DNA from: Symbiodinium natans
Taxonomy: Eukaryota > Sar > Dinophyceae > Suessiales > Symbiodiniaceae
Length of the DNA stretch: 64,000 nt
Direction: 5' to 3'
NCBI GenBank assembly: GCA_905221605.1
Contig: CAJNDS010001868.1
Location: 124,001 to 188,000 of the forward strand
Under the pieces are notes generated by a model that was not told the origin of the DNA, made no database searches, and saw nothing but the letters and a program-made list of their open reading frames with translations. Positions 13,501 through 21,338 of the stretch are shown in pieces. The translations under genes and the position numbers were made by a program. Position 1 is the stretch's first letter, and the number at the start of each line of letters is the position of its first letter.

Positions 13501-14512
13501 ATTTTATGGGGTCTGACTGCAACAGGCGAGGCTTGCGGGCAAGCCTCCCGGTGTGTCCTACTGTGAACTCCGAGCGCAAGTCGTCTATAAACCCCAGAAG
13601 CCTTGCACCCGAAACAACTTAGGGCTTAGGGGTTGCGGTTACGGGCTGCAACCGACCACCTTTGTAGCCTCAAAATCTCCGCCCCCCCCCCCCCCCACCG
13701 CCTTAAAATAGAAGAAAACTTAGCCTCCACCAACTCACCAAATGACCCTGCCAAAACCCTAAACCCTACAAACCCTATAAACCCTACAAACCCGATAAAC
13801 CCTCTAAACCCTCTAAACCCTATAAACCCTATACACCCTATAAACCCTCTCAACTCTATAAACCCCGTCAACCCTATGAACCCTATAAACACTATAGACC
13901 CTATAAACCCTATAACCCTACAAACCCTATAACCCTACAAACCCTATAACTTATAGCACGTCTCTATCGATCACTGTCATTTCCCGGTAGTAATCGAGTA
14001 TCGAACCGAACCGTGATCATCAATACTACCAATACTTTATCGAGTAGCAATCGGAAATCTATCGGTATTGATCGAACCCGTAGATTACATCCATGATAAG
14101 CTATACACCCTACACCCTACTAAACCTAAATCCTAAACTCTAAACCCTAAACCCTAAACCCTAAACCCAACCGGGGCTCCCGGCAAAAGGGTCCGCCGAA
14201 GAGGATGCTGCGCCTCCTCCCAGTGCTCTGGTGGTGTCAGGCGAAATGATGGAGGGTTTGGGGTTTAGGGTCTAGGGTTTAGGGTCTAGGGTCTAGGGTC
14301 TAGGGTTTAGGGTTTAGGGTTTAGGGTAAACCCCACACCCCGAAGTCCCTAAACTCAAAAAACTCTAAACTGTTAAACCCCTATAATGTTCGAGGGTTGA
14401 TTCAAGGTTCCCCACACCCCCACTGCTGAACTCGACCCGTTTTCGGAATCCGGCAGTTTATGCTCTGAAGTGTAGTCCGAGGCCTCCAGACCAACATGAC
14501 GAGGAAGAGGAC
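148..14512 (-). CDS. Protein kinase gene, 16 exons, 3' end off the left edge
   Basis: Joined exons (listed separately) give a eukaryotic protein kinase domain that would phosphorylate Ser/Thr in the cytosol or nucleus; the substrate is unknown. Seen in order: FGKI (degenerate Gly loop), VVKDM (beta3 Lys), NEI in alphaC (Glu), LVLQNCDGGDLFD (hinge), LPEADLKRY (alphaD), ILQAVKYLHEHNV (alphaE), HRDISLENLLL (catalytic loop), MDFGQA (Mg loop), KEYYRAPEVYVP (P+1/APE). The HRD-plus-two Lys is Ser, as in some protist kinases, while Asp, Asn, DFG and APE remain. All 15 junctions keep phase. Nine of the 16 donors, counting the one after the last visible exon, are GC and the rest GT; acceptors are AG, usually followed by G. 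Introns are 0.24-1.9 kb and full of telomere-type repeats and MITE-like elements. No signal peptide or membrane segment is visible in the part read. The start codon was not found. Kinase identity is near certain; the outer exons are less sure. Confidence 0.8.
236..840. repeat. Degenerate TTTAGGG arrays around an exon
   Basis: TTTAGGG with TTGAGGG, TTTAGGGG and TTCGGGG variants at 236-370 and 575-835, leaving an island at about 440-575. Confidence 0.8.
488..535 (-). CDS. Possible kinase C-lobe exon
   Basis: Reads VQVMGGGYLSETQISP. The GGYL segment fits an insert seen after APE in related kinases, from memory of the family style. Acceptor TCCGCAG, GC donor. Other frames are open, so this is tentative. 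Confidence 0.4.
843..1300. other. Kinase intron: GCTG microsatellite and unique DNA
   Basis: 844-890 is GCTT/GCTG tetranucleotide. 900-1290 is unique sequence with an 8 bp stem hairpin near 1157-1177 (TTCCCAAA...TTTGGGAA) and a short CA run at 1276. No exon was chosen here. Confidence 0.6.
1689..1769 (-). CDS. Kinase exon: P+1 loop and APE
   Basis: Contains GKEYYRAPEVYVPS (subdomain VIII). Acceptor ACGGCAG. The donor is taken as GTGCAG after CCGG; an alternative GTTTAG donor 17 nt on would use the telomere-type repeat itself. Confidence 0.88.
2232..2274 (-). CDS. Kinase exon: activation segment
   Basis: Reads LRDANGLDFHYFRL, the charged-plus-aromatic stretch expected between DFG and APE in this kinase style. 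Acceptor CGCTTCAG, GT donor GTTGGC. Confidence 0.75.
3298..3760. repeat. CCCTAAA and TTTAGGG/TTCAGGG arrays flanking the DFG exon
   Basis: Minus-orientation array at 3298-3414 and plus-orientation array at 3483-3577; TTCAGGG-type at 3641-3750. Confidence 0.85.
3438..3476 (-). CDS. Kinase exon: DFG motif
   Basis: 39 nt, reading GRVQLMDFGQA. The phase from the catalytic exon is AG+G. The downstream end is less certain: a GC donor after CCGT is in phase with the next exon, and a GT lies 15 nt further on. Confidence 0.85.
3886..4040. mobile_element. MITE-like family J (relative 47507-47626)
   Basis: GATCTTGGGGTAGTTACATGG ... CATATAACTACCCTTAGATAC; the other copy ends TGTAACTACCCTTGGATAC. Confidence 0.7.
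4284..4395. mobile_element. MITE-like family F
   Basis: CTAGACCCAGGAGT ... ACTCTGGGTCCTAG, 112 bp; its last 17 bp are duplicated beyond the telomere-type tract. Confidence 0.8.
4396..4466. repeat. Telomere-type tract between 17 bp direct repeats
   Basis: Degenerate CCCTAAA units. The 17 bp CCTACTCTGGGTCCTAG occurs at 4379-4395 and again at 4467-4483, so the tract looks inserted into the end of a MITE-like element. Confidence 0.8.
4499..4535 (-). CDS. Kinase exon: catalytic loop HRDISLEN
   Basis: Only 37 nt, reading GHRDISLENLLL across the junctions. The catalytic Asp and the Mg-binding Asn are present; Ser stands where HRDLKPEN has Lys. Acceptor CCTCAG|G, donor CTCAG|GC. Confidence 0.9.
4588..5090. 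repeat. Octamer arrays (TTTAGGGG and CCCCTAAA)
   Basis: 8-mer TTTAGGGG at 4590-4850, then the opposite orientation at 5003-5085 with a unique stretch between. An open LLCWAVDRL peptide at about 4918-4990 was judged not to be an exon. Confidence 0.8.
5325..5975. repeat. Canonical telomere-type arrays
   Basis: CCCTAAA 5325-5402, TTTAGGG 5492-5547 and 5872-5970. The last touches the alphaE exon. The islands between are open, but no exon is needed there for the kinase. Confidence 0.85.
5811..5859 (-). CDS. Kinase exon: alphaE helix
   Basis: Reads VWQILQAVKYLHEHNV, a classic alphaE ending two residues before HRD. Acceptor TTTTTCAAG, GC donor after GTAG. It lies just left of a long TTTAGGG tract. 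Confidence 0.88.
6185..6780. repeat. Degenerate C4A3/CCCTAAA block
   Basis: Mixed CCCCAAA, CCCTAAA, CCCTTGAAA-like units broken by a MITE-like element at 6421-6500. Confidence 0.75.
6421..6500. mobile_element. MITE-like family A, left-truncated
   Basis: Begins CTTGGGGCCATATACCC and ends GGGTTCATTTGGCCCCATGG, as the copy at 7034 does. Confidence 0.7.
6793..6845 (-). CDS. Kinase exon: alphaD
   Basis: Reads MREQGGGLLPEADLKRY, matching the usual LPExxxR segment between hinge and alphaE. GT donor GTGCGG after TAC, acceptor ACAAG. Confidence 0.8.
7034..7240. mobile_element. MITE-like family A carrying a nested family E
   Basis: A ends (CTTGGGGCCATATACCC; GGGTTCATGTGGTCCCCATGG) with family E at 7083-7200 inside. 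Confidence 0.78.
7083..7200. mobile_element. MITE-like family E (nested in A)
   Basis: TTAGAAGTAGGGTT ... AACCTTGCTTCATAT with the same ACACTCACCAA core. Confidence 0.75.
7369..7607. repeat. Head-to-head telomere-type junction
   Basis: About 28 TTTAGGG units in plus orientation run to 7567 and are followed at once by CCCTAAA units to 7607, the arrangement expected of end-to-end fused telomeres or an inverted duplication. Confidence 0.9.
7907..7953 (-). CDS. Kinase exon: beta5 and hinge
   Basis: Reads VWLVLQNCDGGDLFD, a typical hinge followed by the start of alphaD. Acceptor GTGCAG, GC donor after GATA. The split codon ACG (Thr) leads into MREQGG. Confidence 0.85.
7965..8260. repeat. TTTAGGG array with repeated sub-block, then CCCTAAA
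   Basis: TTTAGGAATTAGGAATTTAGGG occurs twice in 7970-8045. CCCTAAA follows at 8192-8250 next to the beta4 exon. Confidence 0.8.
8272..8346 (-). CDS. Kinase exon: beta4 and beta4-beta5 loop
   Basis: Reads LGGFLTNVKTDDGG and then a charged loop. Acceptor TTTTTCTAG with a pyrimidine run, GC donor after AGAGG. It joins upstream as SM|LGGFL and downstream as G|VWLVL. The plus strand is also open here, but kinase order fixes the strand. Confidence 0.75.
8358..8800. repeat. Telomere-type arrays in both orientations
   Basis: TTTAGGG 8358-8434, CCCTAAA 8506-8590, TTTAGGG 8692-8796; the last breaks the end of a family C element. Confidence 0.85.
8795..8883. mobile_element. MITE-like family C, left end broken
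   Basis: GTGACTCCCAAACCCTACA ... GCAAATGGTGCCCCAGGTAA; the TTTAGGG array at 8692-8796 replaces the first bases. Confidence 0.75.
9252..9365 (-). CDS. Kinase exon: alphaC helix
   Basis: Longest exon of the gene (114 nt). TWQDALNEIGVYTYF holds the alphaC Glu that would pair with the beta3 Lys, and CPYVLSM leads into beta4. Acceptor CTTGCAG (an alternative AG lies 10 nt upstream). The GC donor splits the Met codon (AT|G). Confidence 0.8.
9380..9460. repeat. CCCTAAA array
   Basis: Canonical array immediately upstream (minus strand) of the alphaC exon acceptor. Confidence 0.9.
9512..9690. repeat. GA microsatellite
   Basis: GAGA-rich tract with small interruptions. Confidence 0.9.
10072..10190. 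mobile_element. MITE-like family D
   Basis: CCCTCCCCCTAATATTTAAA ... TTGAATATTAGGGGGTAGGG between C and G runs. Confidence 0.75.
10437..10660. repeat. TTGAGGG variant array
   Basis: About 20 copies of TTGAGGG/TTGGGGG, then TCTAGGG and TTTAGGG. Confidence 0.9.
10832..10926. mobile_element. MITE-like family C, opposite orientation
   Basis: TACCTGGGGTTCC ... GGGAGTCACACGTAA; shares TACCCTACATTGA core. Confidence 0.65.
11070..11278. repeat. Nonamer array (AAACCCTAG, AAACCCTAT)
   Basis: 9-mers first of the TAG type, then of the TAT type, ending in CCCTAAA, beside the beta3 exon. Confidence 0.9.
11300..11352 (-). CDS. Kinase exon: beta3 lysine
   Basis: Reads VRTVVKDMALQLVDSC. VVKDM supplies the ATP-binding Lys. 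Acceptor CCTGCAG, GC donor after CCGCAG. AG+T at the junction makes Ser before the alphaC exon. Confidence 0.7.
11905..11962 (-). CDS. Kinase exon: beta1-beta2, degenerate Gly loop
   Basis: Reads NSIFGKILRYDWNKPGEAE. FGKI stands where the end of a GxGxFGxV loop should be, so the loop has lost its first glycines. Acceptor CCCCAG, donor GTGTCA. It ends on a codon boundary, matching the beta3 exon. Confidence 0.65.
12126..12300. repeat. TA microsatellite and CT-rich stretch
   Basis: TATATA at 12126-12152, then a pyrimidine-rich run to about 12230 and degenerate CCCTAAA. 12340-12640 is unique intron sequence without a chosen exon. Confidence 0.75.
12718..12822. repeat. TTTAGGGG octamer array
   Basis: Thirteen or so near-perfect 8-mers. 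Confidence 0.9.
13051..13163. mobile_element. MITE-like family I
   Basis: 113 bp with perfect 12 bp ends CTTGGTAGCCCA / TGGGCTACCAAG. Confidence 0.85.
13286..13343 (-). CDS. Kinase gene, exon before the Gly loop
   Basis: Reads ALDEVTDLHAFHGCVKLEA. Acceptor ATCCCAG, GC donor after GCTTT. It joins the Gly-loop exon as TT+G. The charged, regular sequence fits the lead-in strand of a kinase N-lobe, but no diagnostic motif is present. Confidence 0.5.
13358..13445. repeat. ATAGGGT variant array
   Basis: Heptamer ATAGGGT/ATAGTGT turning into TTTAGGG. Confidence 0.8.
13754..13955. repeat. Degenerate AAACCCTAT nonamer array
   Basis: Nonamers with many single-base variants; open on both strands only because of the repeat. 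Confidence 0.85.
14172..14227 (-). CDS. Kinase gene, Ala/Ser-rich linker exon
   Basis: Reads ALGGGAASSSADPFAGSP, low complexity. Acceptor CACCAG, donor GTTGGG at the edge of a CCCTAAA tract. Two frames are open; this one was chosen because it keeps phase on both sides. Confidence 0.45.
14464..14512 (-). CDS. Kinase gene, upstream exon (linker)
   Basis: Reads PLPRHVGLEASDYTS. The acceptor is a CAG after a CA-rich run, and a GC donor follows CAGA. It joins the next exon in phase (GA+A). There is no motif, so it is supported only by phase, splice sites and position. Confidence 0.4.
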
Positions 14513-14523
14513 CTGTGTGTATG

Positions 14524-14537
<14 letters not shown>

Positions 14538-14584
<47 letters not shown>
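14538..14584. repeat. T26-G21 homopolymer junction
   Basis: A run of T passes directly into a run of G. It is preceded by a GT run whose complement serves the acceptor of the exon at 14464-14512. Confidence 0.9.
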
Positions 14585-14708
14585 TAGAGGGGTTAAAGGA
14601 GGTTAAACCCTAAGCCCTACACCCCAAGCCTTGCACCCGAAAATGTCCTAAGGCTTCAGGGGTTTAAGCATGGGCTCTTATCTTGGGTCCCTCCCTTGTT
14701 CCATAACC

Positions 14709-14823
14709 CTTATATGGGTGGCTGTCAAAATTATGACCCCTTCTGGGGTACCCTAAATATTAGGTGCCGCATTATAATGGTGATCCAAAAAGGGACCATA
14801 ATTTTGACAACCACCCATATGGG
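14709..14823. mobile_element. MITE-like family G
   Basis: 115 bp; 33 bp arms around TATGGGTGGCTGTCAAAATT and its near-perfect complement. A partial relative of the core lies at 28417-28470. Confidence 0.85.
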
Positions 14824-15009
14824 GGCTTACGCAAAAGAAGGGACCCCGAATATAGCCCCCAAATAAAAGGATCCCCTTCAACAAGGACCCATAAGGTACG
14901 CCTAATACCGGCCAGGTTTTTTATACTTAATCAGGGCTTAGGGTGGCGGGGACTCTTTTCCCAATTCTCAAGAGCCGGGCTCAAGTTTAGGGCCCCTAAA
15001 CCCGAACCC

Positions 15010-15165
15010 CTGAACCCCTAAGCCCCTAATTAAACTCCTAAACTCCTAAACTCCTAAACTCCTAAACTCCTAAACTCCTAAACTCCTAAACTCCTAAACT
15101 CCTAAACTCCTAAACTCCTAAACTCCTAAACTCCTAAACTCCTAAACTCCTAAACCCTAAACCCC
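15010..15165. repeat. AAACTCCT octamer array
   Basis: About 17 near-identical 8-mers, a variant of the telomere-type unit. Confidence 0.9.
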
Positions 15166-15474
15166 AAACCCTTCCGCAAACTTCCAAGCGCGATTTTTGG
15201 GTGGCACTCGAGATGCCATCATGTCATAATTAACCCTAAACCCTAAACCCTGAATGGGTTTAGGGTTTAGGGGTTTATGGTTTATGGTTTAGCGTTTTGG
15301 GTTTTAAACCTCCAAACCTCCAAACCTCTGAACCTCTGAAACTCTGAACCTCTGAACCTCTGTAACCTCTAAACAACCCGAATTATACCCTAATCCTGAA
15401 TCCCTCAGCCCCTCAACCTCGAACCTTGGACCCCAACACTGCAACACCTTAGGCCATCCGAAACCTGATCCTCC

Positions 15475-15555
15475 CGGTTTAGGGTTTAGGGTTTAGGGTT
15501 TAGGGTTTAGGGTTTAGGGTTTAGGGTTTAGGGTTTAGGGTTTAGGGTTTAGGGT
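15475..15555. repeat. TTTAGGG array
   Basis: Eleven canonical units. Confidence 0.9.
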
Positions 15556-15681
15556 GACTGAGGCCCCGGCGAAGCACCTTGCCCTACAGCAAGGGCGCCT
15601 CTCGATTGTCTTTCTTCTGTGTCTTGTGGCGAGGGGGGCGCGGAGGGGACTTTAAGGCTGGCTTGGTGTAGGGATTTAGGC

Positions 15682-15778
15682 TTACCTGTGACTCCCAAAC
15701 CCTACAAATTAGTAGAGCATTTCCCATCAATGTAGGGTACGACTCTCCGAAATCGTAGGTAAATGGAGCCCCAGGTAT
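15682..15778. mobile_element. MITE-like family C
   Basis: Ends TTACCTGTGACTCCCAAACC and AATGGAGCCCCAGGTA, 97 bp. Confidence 0.78.
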
Positions 15779-16235
15779 GGCTTAGGGTTAGGGGGCTTAA
15801 AGCTTGCTCGGTCTAACAGCAGACCAACACCAGGGCTCGGCACAAAAGGCACCTTTTCATGTTGGCAGGCATACCAGGAAGGCCCGTCAAGCCCTCTAAA
15901 GAATATTCTAGACTCTTGAATATGAGCCTCATGAACCCGAAAAACGAAAAACACAAAAAAGTACCGACGGCCTAGCTAGATCATGACCAGCATAGGGCTT
16001 TGTGGAAGGGAAACGTGAGCGTGAACTGAATTGCCACATTCTTATCCGCACCCTGAATACCCTTCCCCCACCCATTGCAAACTAAACACTTCCCAGCAGA
16101 AGATCGGTACGCTCTGAAGGGACGACGTTTCATAAACCTCATATAGTAACAGCCCTTAAAAGTATAGGGGGGGGAAGTCCCAACTTAAACCCTGATAATT
16201 CCCTAAACCCTAAACCCTAAACCCTAAACCCTTAC

Positions 16236-16332
16236 AATATTTGTTCCCTCGGCGAATTCGACGCAAGCTTCTCAGAAGGCCTGGCGGACTGTCGCACGAG
16301 GCTCTCGAGGACCTCTGACGCATCCACGAGTT
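16236..16332 (-). CDS. Possible exon, helical
   Basis: Contains LVDASEVLESLVRQS, open for 31 codons, with a strong GTAAGG donor and an AAAG acceptor. It lies upstream of the kinase on the same strand and could be one of its 5' exons or part of another gene. No family recognised. Confidence 0.4.
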
Positions 16333-16615
16333 CTTTATTTTTCATTTACTGATTGTGTAGTGTGTTGCTTCTTATTATCTGTGTTTTTTCTTTTTTTGGG
16401 GGGGAGGGGGTTTGTGGTTTGGGGATTAAGGCTTAGAGCTCAGGTCTAGGGGCTAAGGGCTTAGGGTTTAGGCAGGCTTCCGCAAGGGTATGGATTCTCT
16501 GAATGTAGGGTTTTCCTTAGGGTAAGGCTTCTTGGGGCTTATCTCTTGCCATCCCGACTATGTATTCTGAACATTTGTTGAGTGATCTTCGCTCAAATAC
16601 TCGTGACAGAAGCAC

Positions 16616-17090
16616 ATGCACCCTAAAACATAGCCCTAAACCCAAAACCCCCAAACCCTAAACCCAGGATTCCGGATTTGGGTAGATTTTGCCCCGAACC
16701 GAAGAAAGACCTCACATCCCCCCGAACCCCTAAACACCGAAACCGTCTCGCCGAAACCCCTTAGACTACCTCCAAACCCTGCCGGCACTCTAAGCCCTAA
16801 GCCCTACACCCCAAAAACCCTGAAAGCCCCTTAAGATCTCAAAGCCCCCGAAGCCCTCAACCCTAAACCCCAAATTTCAACCTTTCAAACCCTAAACCCT
16901 AAACCCCAAACCCCAAACCCAAACCCCAAACCCTAAACCCCTTAAGCCGTAAACCCAAAAACGCCAAAGGCCGCAAGCCCAGTGAAACGGGGTTCAGGCA
17001 CTCCGGCTTCGATGGAAGGCTTGACACCTGGCATGAAAAGGGTTTAGGGTTTAGGGTTTAGGGTTTAGGGTTTAGGTTTAGGGCTTTCGG
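16616..17090. repeat. Degenerate CCCTAAA/CCCCAAA block and TTTAGGG tract
   Basis: Mixed units at 16616-16960 and a TTTAGGG tract at 17040-17085 around an open island at 16980-17035. Confidence 0.75.
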
Positions 17091-18159
17091 GTTTAGGGCT
17101 TTCGGGTTGCAAGGTCTCAGGATTATAAGGGTTGTATCTAAGAAAACTCAACATAGCCCCGTGGGCATACCCTTGAAAGGAATGCAGGGGTATGGTAAAA
17201 TCATTCCATAAATAAATAAATAAATCTATATATATATATACATATATATATATATACATGTTCCATATATTCTTCCTTCATAGGTCAAGGTGTATGGGTT
17301 TGGGGTTTGTTGAATTACTCTTAGATCGTAGGGTTTATAAGGCTCCAGGGTTTTTAGGGTTTAGGATTTAGGGTTTAGGCACCTGGCTTAGGATGACGGG
17401 TGTAGGAATTCCCAAGCCTTAAACATCCTTAAGCTCCAAACCCTAACCCGAGGCTTAGGGTTAAACCCACACCCGAATCTCCCTAATTTGCAAAGCCTTC
17501 TGGGATGTTTGGAGGGCTTTGGGGCTAGGGTTTAGGGTTTAGGGTTTAGGGCTTCTTCGGCCTTAGACGCGCATGTGAGGGAGCCTTCTCCCGCACGGCT
17601 ACTTGCTGCAGGAGTCCTTAGCCACCGTGAGCTGAAGCTCAGGGTCCAGGGTTCAAGGTTCAAGGTTCAGGGTCTAGGGTTTAGGGTCTACGGTTCAGGG
17701 TCTCGGGTCTAGGGTCTAGGGTTAGGGTTTAAGGTTTAGGGTTTAGGCTTTAGGGTTCAGGGTGTATGGTGTAGGGTTCAGGGTTCAGTCTAGGGTTTAG
17801 GATTCAGGGTCTAGGGTCTAGTGTTTGGGGTGGAACCATGAACCATGACCCCGGGTTGAGTATTGGGTGAGGGTTGCAGGGGCTCTTCTAACTACAGCTT
17901 CGTGGGGATGGACTGAAAAGCCCCCCGCCAAAGCTAGGAGCTGAGCTGAGCCCTTTGCCTAAACCCTAAACCCTAAACCCTAAACCCCAAACCCCAAACC
18001 CCAAACCCTAAACCCTAAACCCTAAACCCTAAACCCCAAACCCCAAACCCCAAACCCTACACACAAAAACCCCTAGAGACCCTGAACCACCCGAACCCAT
18101 CAGGTCTGAGGGCTGGTGGGCGTAGGCTCAGCTCGGGAGATGTTGCTGGAAAGCCCGGC

Positions 18160-18246
18160 AGGTGGAAGGGTCTAGGGTTTAGGGTTTAGGGTTTAGGGTT
18201 TAGGGTTTAGGGTTTAGGGTTTAGGGTTTAGGGTTTAGGTGGAAGG
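18160..18246. repeat. TTTAGGG tract flanked by 10 bp direct repeat
   Basis: AGGTGGAAGG at 18160-18169 and 18237-18246 flanks nine TTTAGGG units. The tract starts with GT and ends with AG on the plus strand. Confidence 0.8.
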
Positions 18247-18361
18247 TCGCGCGGGGCTTAAGGGTCATGTAGGGTCCAGGGTTCAGGGGTTCAAGAGTGT
18301 GGGCTGCGGGGTCTTAAGTTTGTGACTATAATATTCTCATCCTTTCGATTCTTCACTCTAA

Positions 18362-18440
18362 CTATATATATATATATATGTATAACTATACGTAATTATA
18401 TATTGTATATATATACATACATATACATACAATTACATAT
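18362..18440. repeat. TA-rich microsatellite
   Basis: TATATA and ATACATAC runs. Confidence 0.85.
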
Positions 18441-18529
18441 ATCTACTCCTGTATCTTAGTTTTTTTGTTTTTCTTTGGAGGGGGGTGGGGGGCTTGGGGG
18501 GGTGGTGCCAGTCGAGTGAAGGGCTTCAC

Positions 18530-18565
18530 TTGCTCCTGGGCCCGCGGCGTGTCGTCCTGGGGGAC
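18530..18565 (-). CDS. Possible exon, charged linker
   Basis: Reads VPQDDTPRAQEQ between an AGTCAG acceptor and a GTGAAG donor. Short, without a family; strand inferred from neighbours. Confidence 0.25.
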
Positions 18566-18802
18566 CTGACTTGGCGGGTTCGACCGTAAGGTCGAGGCCC
18601 GTTGCCCTAAGCCCGAAGCTCTAAGCACAAAGCACAAAGCCCTAGCCCTAAACCCTAAACTTCCCTAAACCTAAACCCTAAACCCCAAACCCTAAACCCT
18701 AAACCGCTGAACCCTAGAAGCCCTGGGCCCCAAAGCCCTGGAGGCTTCCTAACGTCTCCCTTGATGTCACGCATGCATGCTTTCACAAGGGTTTGTGGGT
18801 GG

Positions 18803-18930
18803 GTTTAGGGTTTAGGGTTTAGGGTTCAGGGTTCAGGGTTTAGGGTTTAGGGTTTAGGGTTTAGGGTTCAGGGTTTAGGGTTTAGGGTCTAGGGTTGAGG
18901 GTTTAGGGTTGAGGGTTAGGGGTTTTAGGA
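18803..18930. repeat. TTTAGGG array
   Basis: Canonical units with TTCAGGG and TTGAGGG variants. Confidence 0.85.
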
Positions 18931-19107
18931 GTTTAGGGCTTCTGGGTTTCCTGGCTCGGGTTCGGAGCCCAAGGCCCCCTACACCAAAAGCTTCATCCAA
19001 GACCCCTACCCACAGGAGCCGAAGACTTCCTCGCCCCCCCTCTCTGCCCCCTTTTTGCTCAACAAATACTATTAACATAATACGAATAACAATAATACAG
19101 AACGAAC

Positions 19108-19500
19108 ATGTATATATATATATATATATGTGTGTGTGTATACATATGTATGCATATGTGTCTGTATATATACATGTACATATATACATATATACATATA
19201 TACATATATACATATATACATATATACATATATACATATATACATATATACATATATACATATATACATATCTACATATATACATATATACATATATACA
19301 TATATACATATATACATATATACATATATACATATATACATATATACATATATACATATATACATATATACATCTATACATATATACATATATACATATA
19401 TACACATATACACATATACATATATACATATGTACATATATACATATGTACATGAATACATATATGCATATATATATATACATATACATATCTATATTGC
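19108..19500. repeat. TACATATA octamer satellite
   Basis: 8 bp period over about 300 bp, open in all frames because the unit lacks stops. The long ORFs here (to 234 aa) are artefacts. Confidence 0.95.
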
Positions 19501-19611
19501 CTCAAGATTCCACCTCCAGTTGCTTCAGCCCTGTAGTCAACCTTTCAATCCGAAACCCGGAGACCCTGCACCGGAAGGCTCGAAGACCCTGTGTGTGTGT
19601 GGCTAAACAAT

Positions 19612-20310
19612 AAACCTAAACCCTAAACCCTAAACCCAAAACCCAAAACCCAAAACCCTACAACACCAAAACCTCTGAACCCTAAAACCCCTAAACCCCA
19701 AAAGCCCTAGACCCTAACCCCTAAACCCTAAACCCCCCCACCTCGCTCTCCTGCGTCTCGCCTGGGCTCGGGCTCAAGAGAAGGCGCGGAGGTTTAGGGC
19801 TTTAAGGGTTCAGGGTTTAGGGGTTCAGGGTTTAGGGCTAGGGTTTAGGGTTTAGGATTTAGGTGTTAGGGTTTTGGGGTTTATAGGTTTAGGGATGTAG
19901 GGTTGAGGGTTGCAGCTTTTCTTCGGTCTTCAGGGTTGAAGTTGGTCGGTTTTGGGGTATTTACTACACTTGGCTTGACAATCCTCTACATGCAGCTAAT
20001 ATATTATTATACAGTGGCATATATTCAATTTAAGGTTTATTACACACTCTCGACTGGAAGTGAACTCGTGTATATACAAGAACCCAACTTTGACGCCATC
20101 TCTCTGACAGCGAATATCACTCCAGACTCCAGACTGAAACCCATTCTCGGAGCCACCTTAACAGTAGCACGAGTTCTGATGTGCAAGAGCAGACTCACGT
20201 GTGGAGCTGCGAAATAACAACCCCTAAACCCTAAACCCTAGACCCGAGACCCCAAACCCCAAACCCCAAAACTCAAACCCCAAACCCCAAGCCCCAAACC
20301 CTAAACCTAC
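19612..20310. repeat. Telomere-type blocks around a unique 300 bp island
   Basis: CCCTAAA types at 19612-19735 and 20220-20305, TTTAGGG types at 19792-19910. The 19910-20217 island is open on the plus strand (104 codons, hydrophobic start) but matches nothing I know. Confidence 0.6.
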
Positions 20311-20407
20311 CCTACACAGCCGTGAGGCACAGGCACGTCTAACGGTCACGTGTGGCACCGTCAGAGGCAAGCAGAACACAAGGAAGAGTCTGAGGTTCCA
20401 AGAGCTG

Positions 20408-21290
20408 ATTTAGGGTTCAGGGTTTAGGGTTTGGGGTTTGGGGTTAGGGTATGTAGGGCTTATAGGATGTATAGGGTTTGGGGTTCAGGGTGTAGGGTTT
20501 CGGGTTTGGGGTTTAGAGTTTAGGGTGGCTAAATTTGGAGAAGGCCTGAGTAGGCGACTGGCCTGGTCCTAAAATCATTCTGGCTGGATAAGACCCCGTC
20601 TTCCCGAACCCACACAAGCCCTAACCCTAAACCCTGAACCCCAAGCCCTAAACCCTAAGCCCTGACCCCCAAACCCTAAACCCTAAGCCCTAACCCCCAA
20701 ACCCTAAACCCTACATCCTAAACCCACCCAAGCAGGGCAATCCATCTAAGGCTTCCGCTTGTAGGCATGACGTCGATGGAGGAAGTTGCTGTCGGGTTGG
20801 ATGGCGACGTCTGCGGCATAGATGGGAAATTGCAATCGCCTGCCTTACCTATGACGCAACATTCTAGTTGCGGGGACGACGGGATGTAGGTCTCGGACTA
20901 TAGAGGACTTCGAAGCGGGCCTGGCGATGCATCCAAGCGTGCTAGGGCTAAATGACCCGAAAGACCAACACGAATCATCAACCGGGGGCATTCCCCAAAG
21001 CAATGTCTGCAAGAGGCCTTCGCACCCTTTTAGGGAGACTTGGGTGTGGCGGGCTTCAAGATTGCGGCTGTTTTTGGGGGGTTCTGCGAGCCTTTGGGCA
21101 AGGCCTCCCACCCCCCCAAGCACCCTGAACTCTTGACAGTACAGCCACGGGGTTTAGGTTTTAGGGTTTCACCTGCATCCCTCCCCTTTTGACACTTATT
21201 GCAGTTTGTAGAAAGAGAAGCAGCTAAAGGGTCAACCCTAAACCCTAAACCCTCAACCCCAAACCCTATACCCCGAAACCCTTGCAAGCG
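20408..21290. other. Telomere-type blocks and a 400 bp island open on both strands
   Basis: TTTAGGG 20408-20525, CCCTAAA 20620-20725. 20726-21140 is GC-rich and open on both strands (plus: a possible MTSMEEVAVGLDGD start after GCTTGTAG near 20763; minus: 92 codons). Could hold the end of the GTPase gene or a plus-strand gene; unresolved. Confidence 0.5.
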
Positions 21291-21294
21291 CGGC

Positions 21295-21338
21295 CTCGGG
21301 CCGCTGAGTGCCTTGGCCCATGCCTGGCAGCGGACGTA
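21295..21338 (-). CDS. GNL3: Possible GTPase C-terminal exon
   Basis: Reads YVRCQAWAKALSGP between a TTTGAG acceptor and a GC donor. Position and helix pattern fit the FLxxxAxxxGxL segment; identity is weak. Confidence 0.25.

Noticed and set aside
18875-19613. Long ORFs (up to 234 aa) in several frames
   Set aside because: They are the translation of an 8 bp TACATATA satellite that has no stop in any frame.
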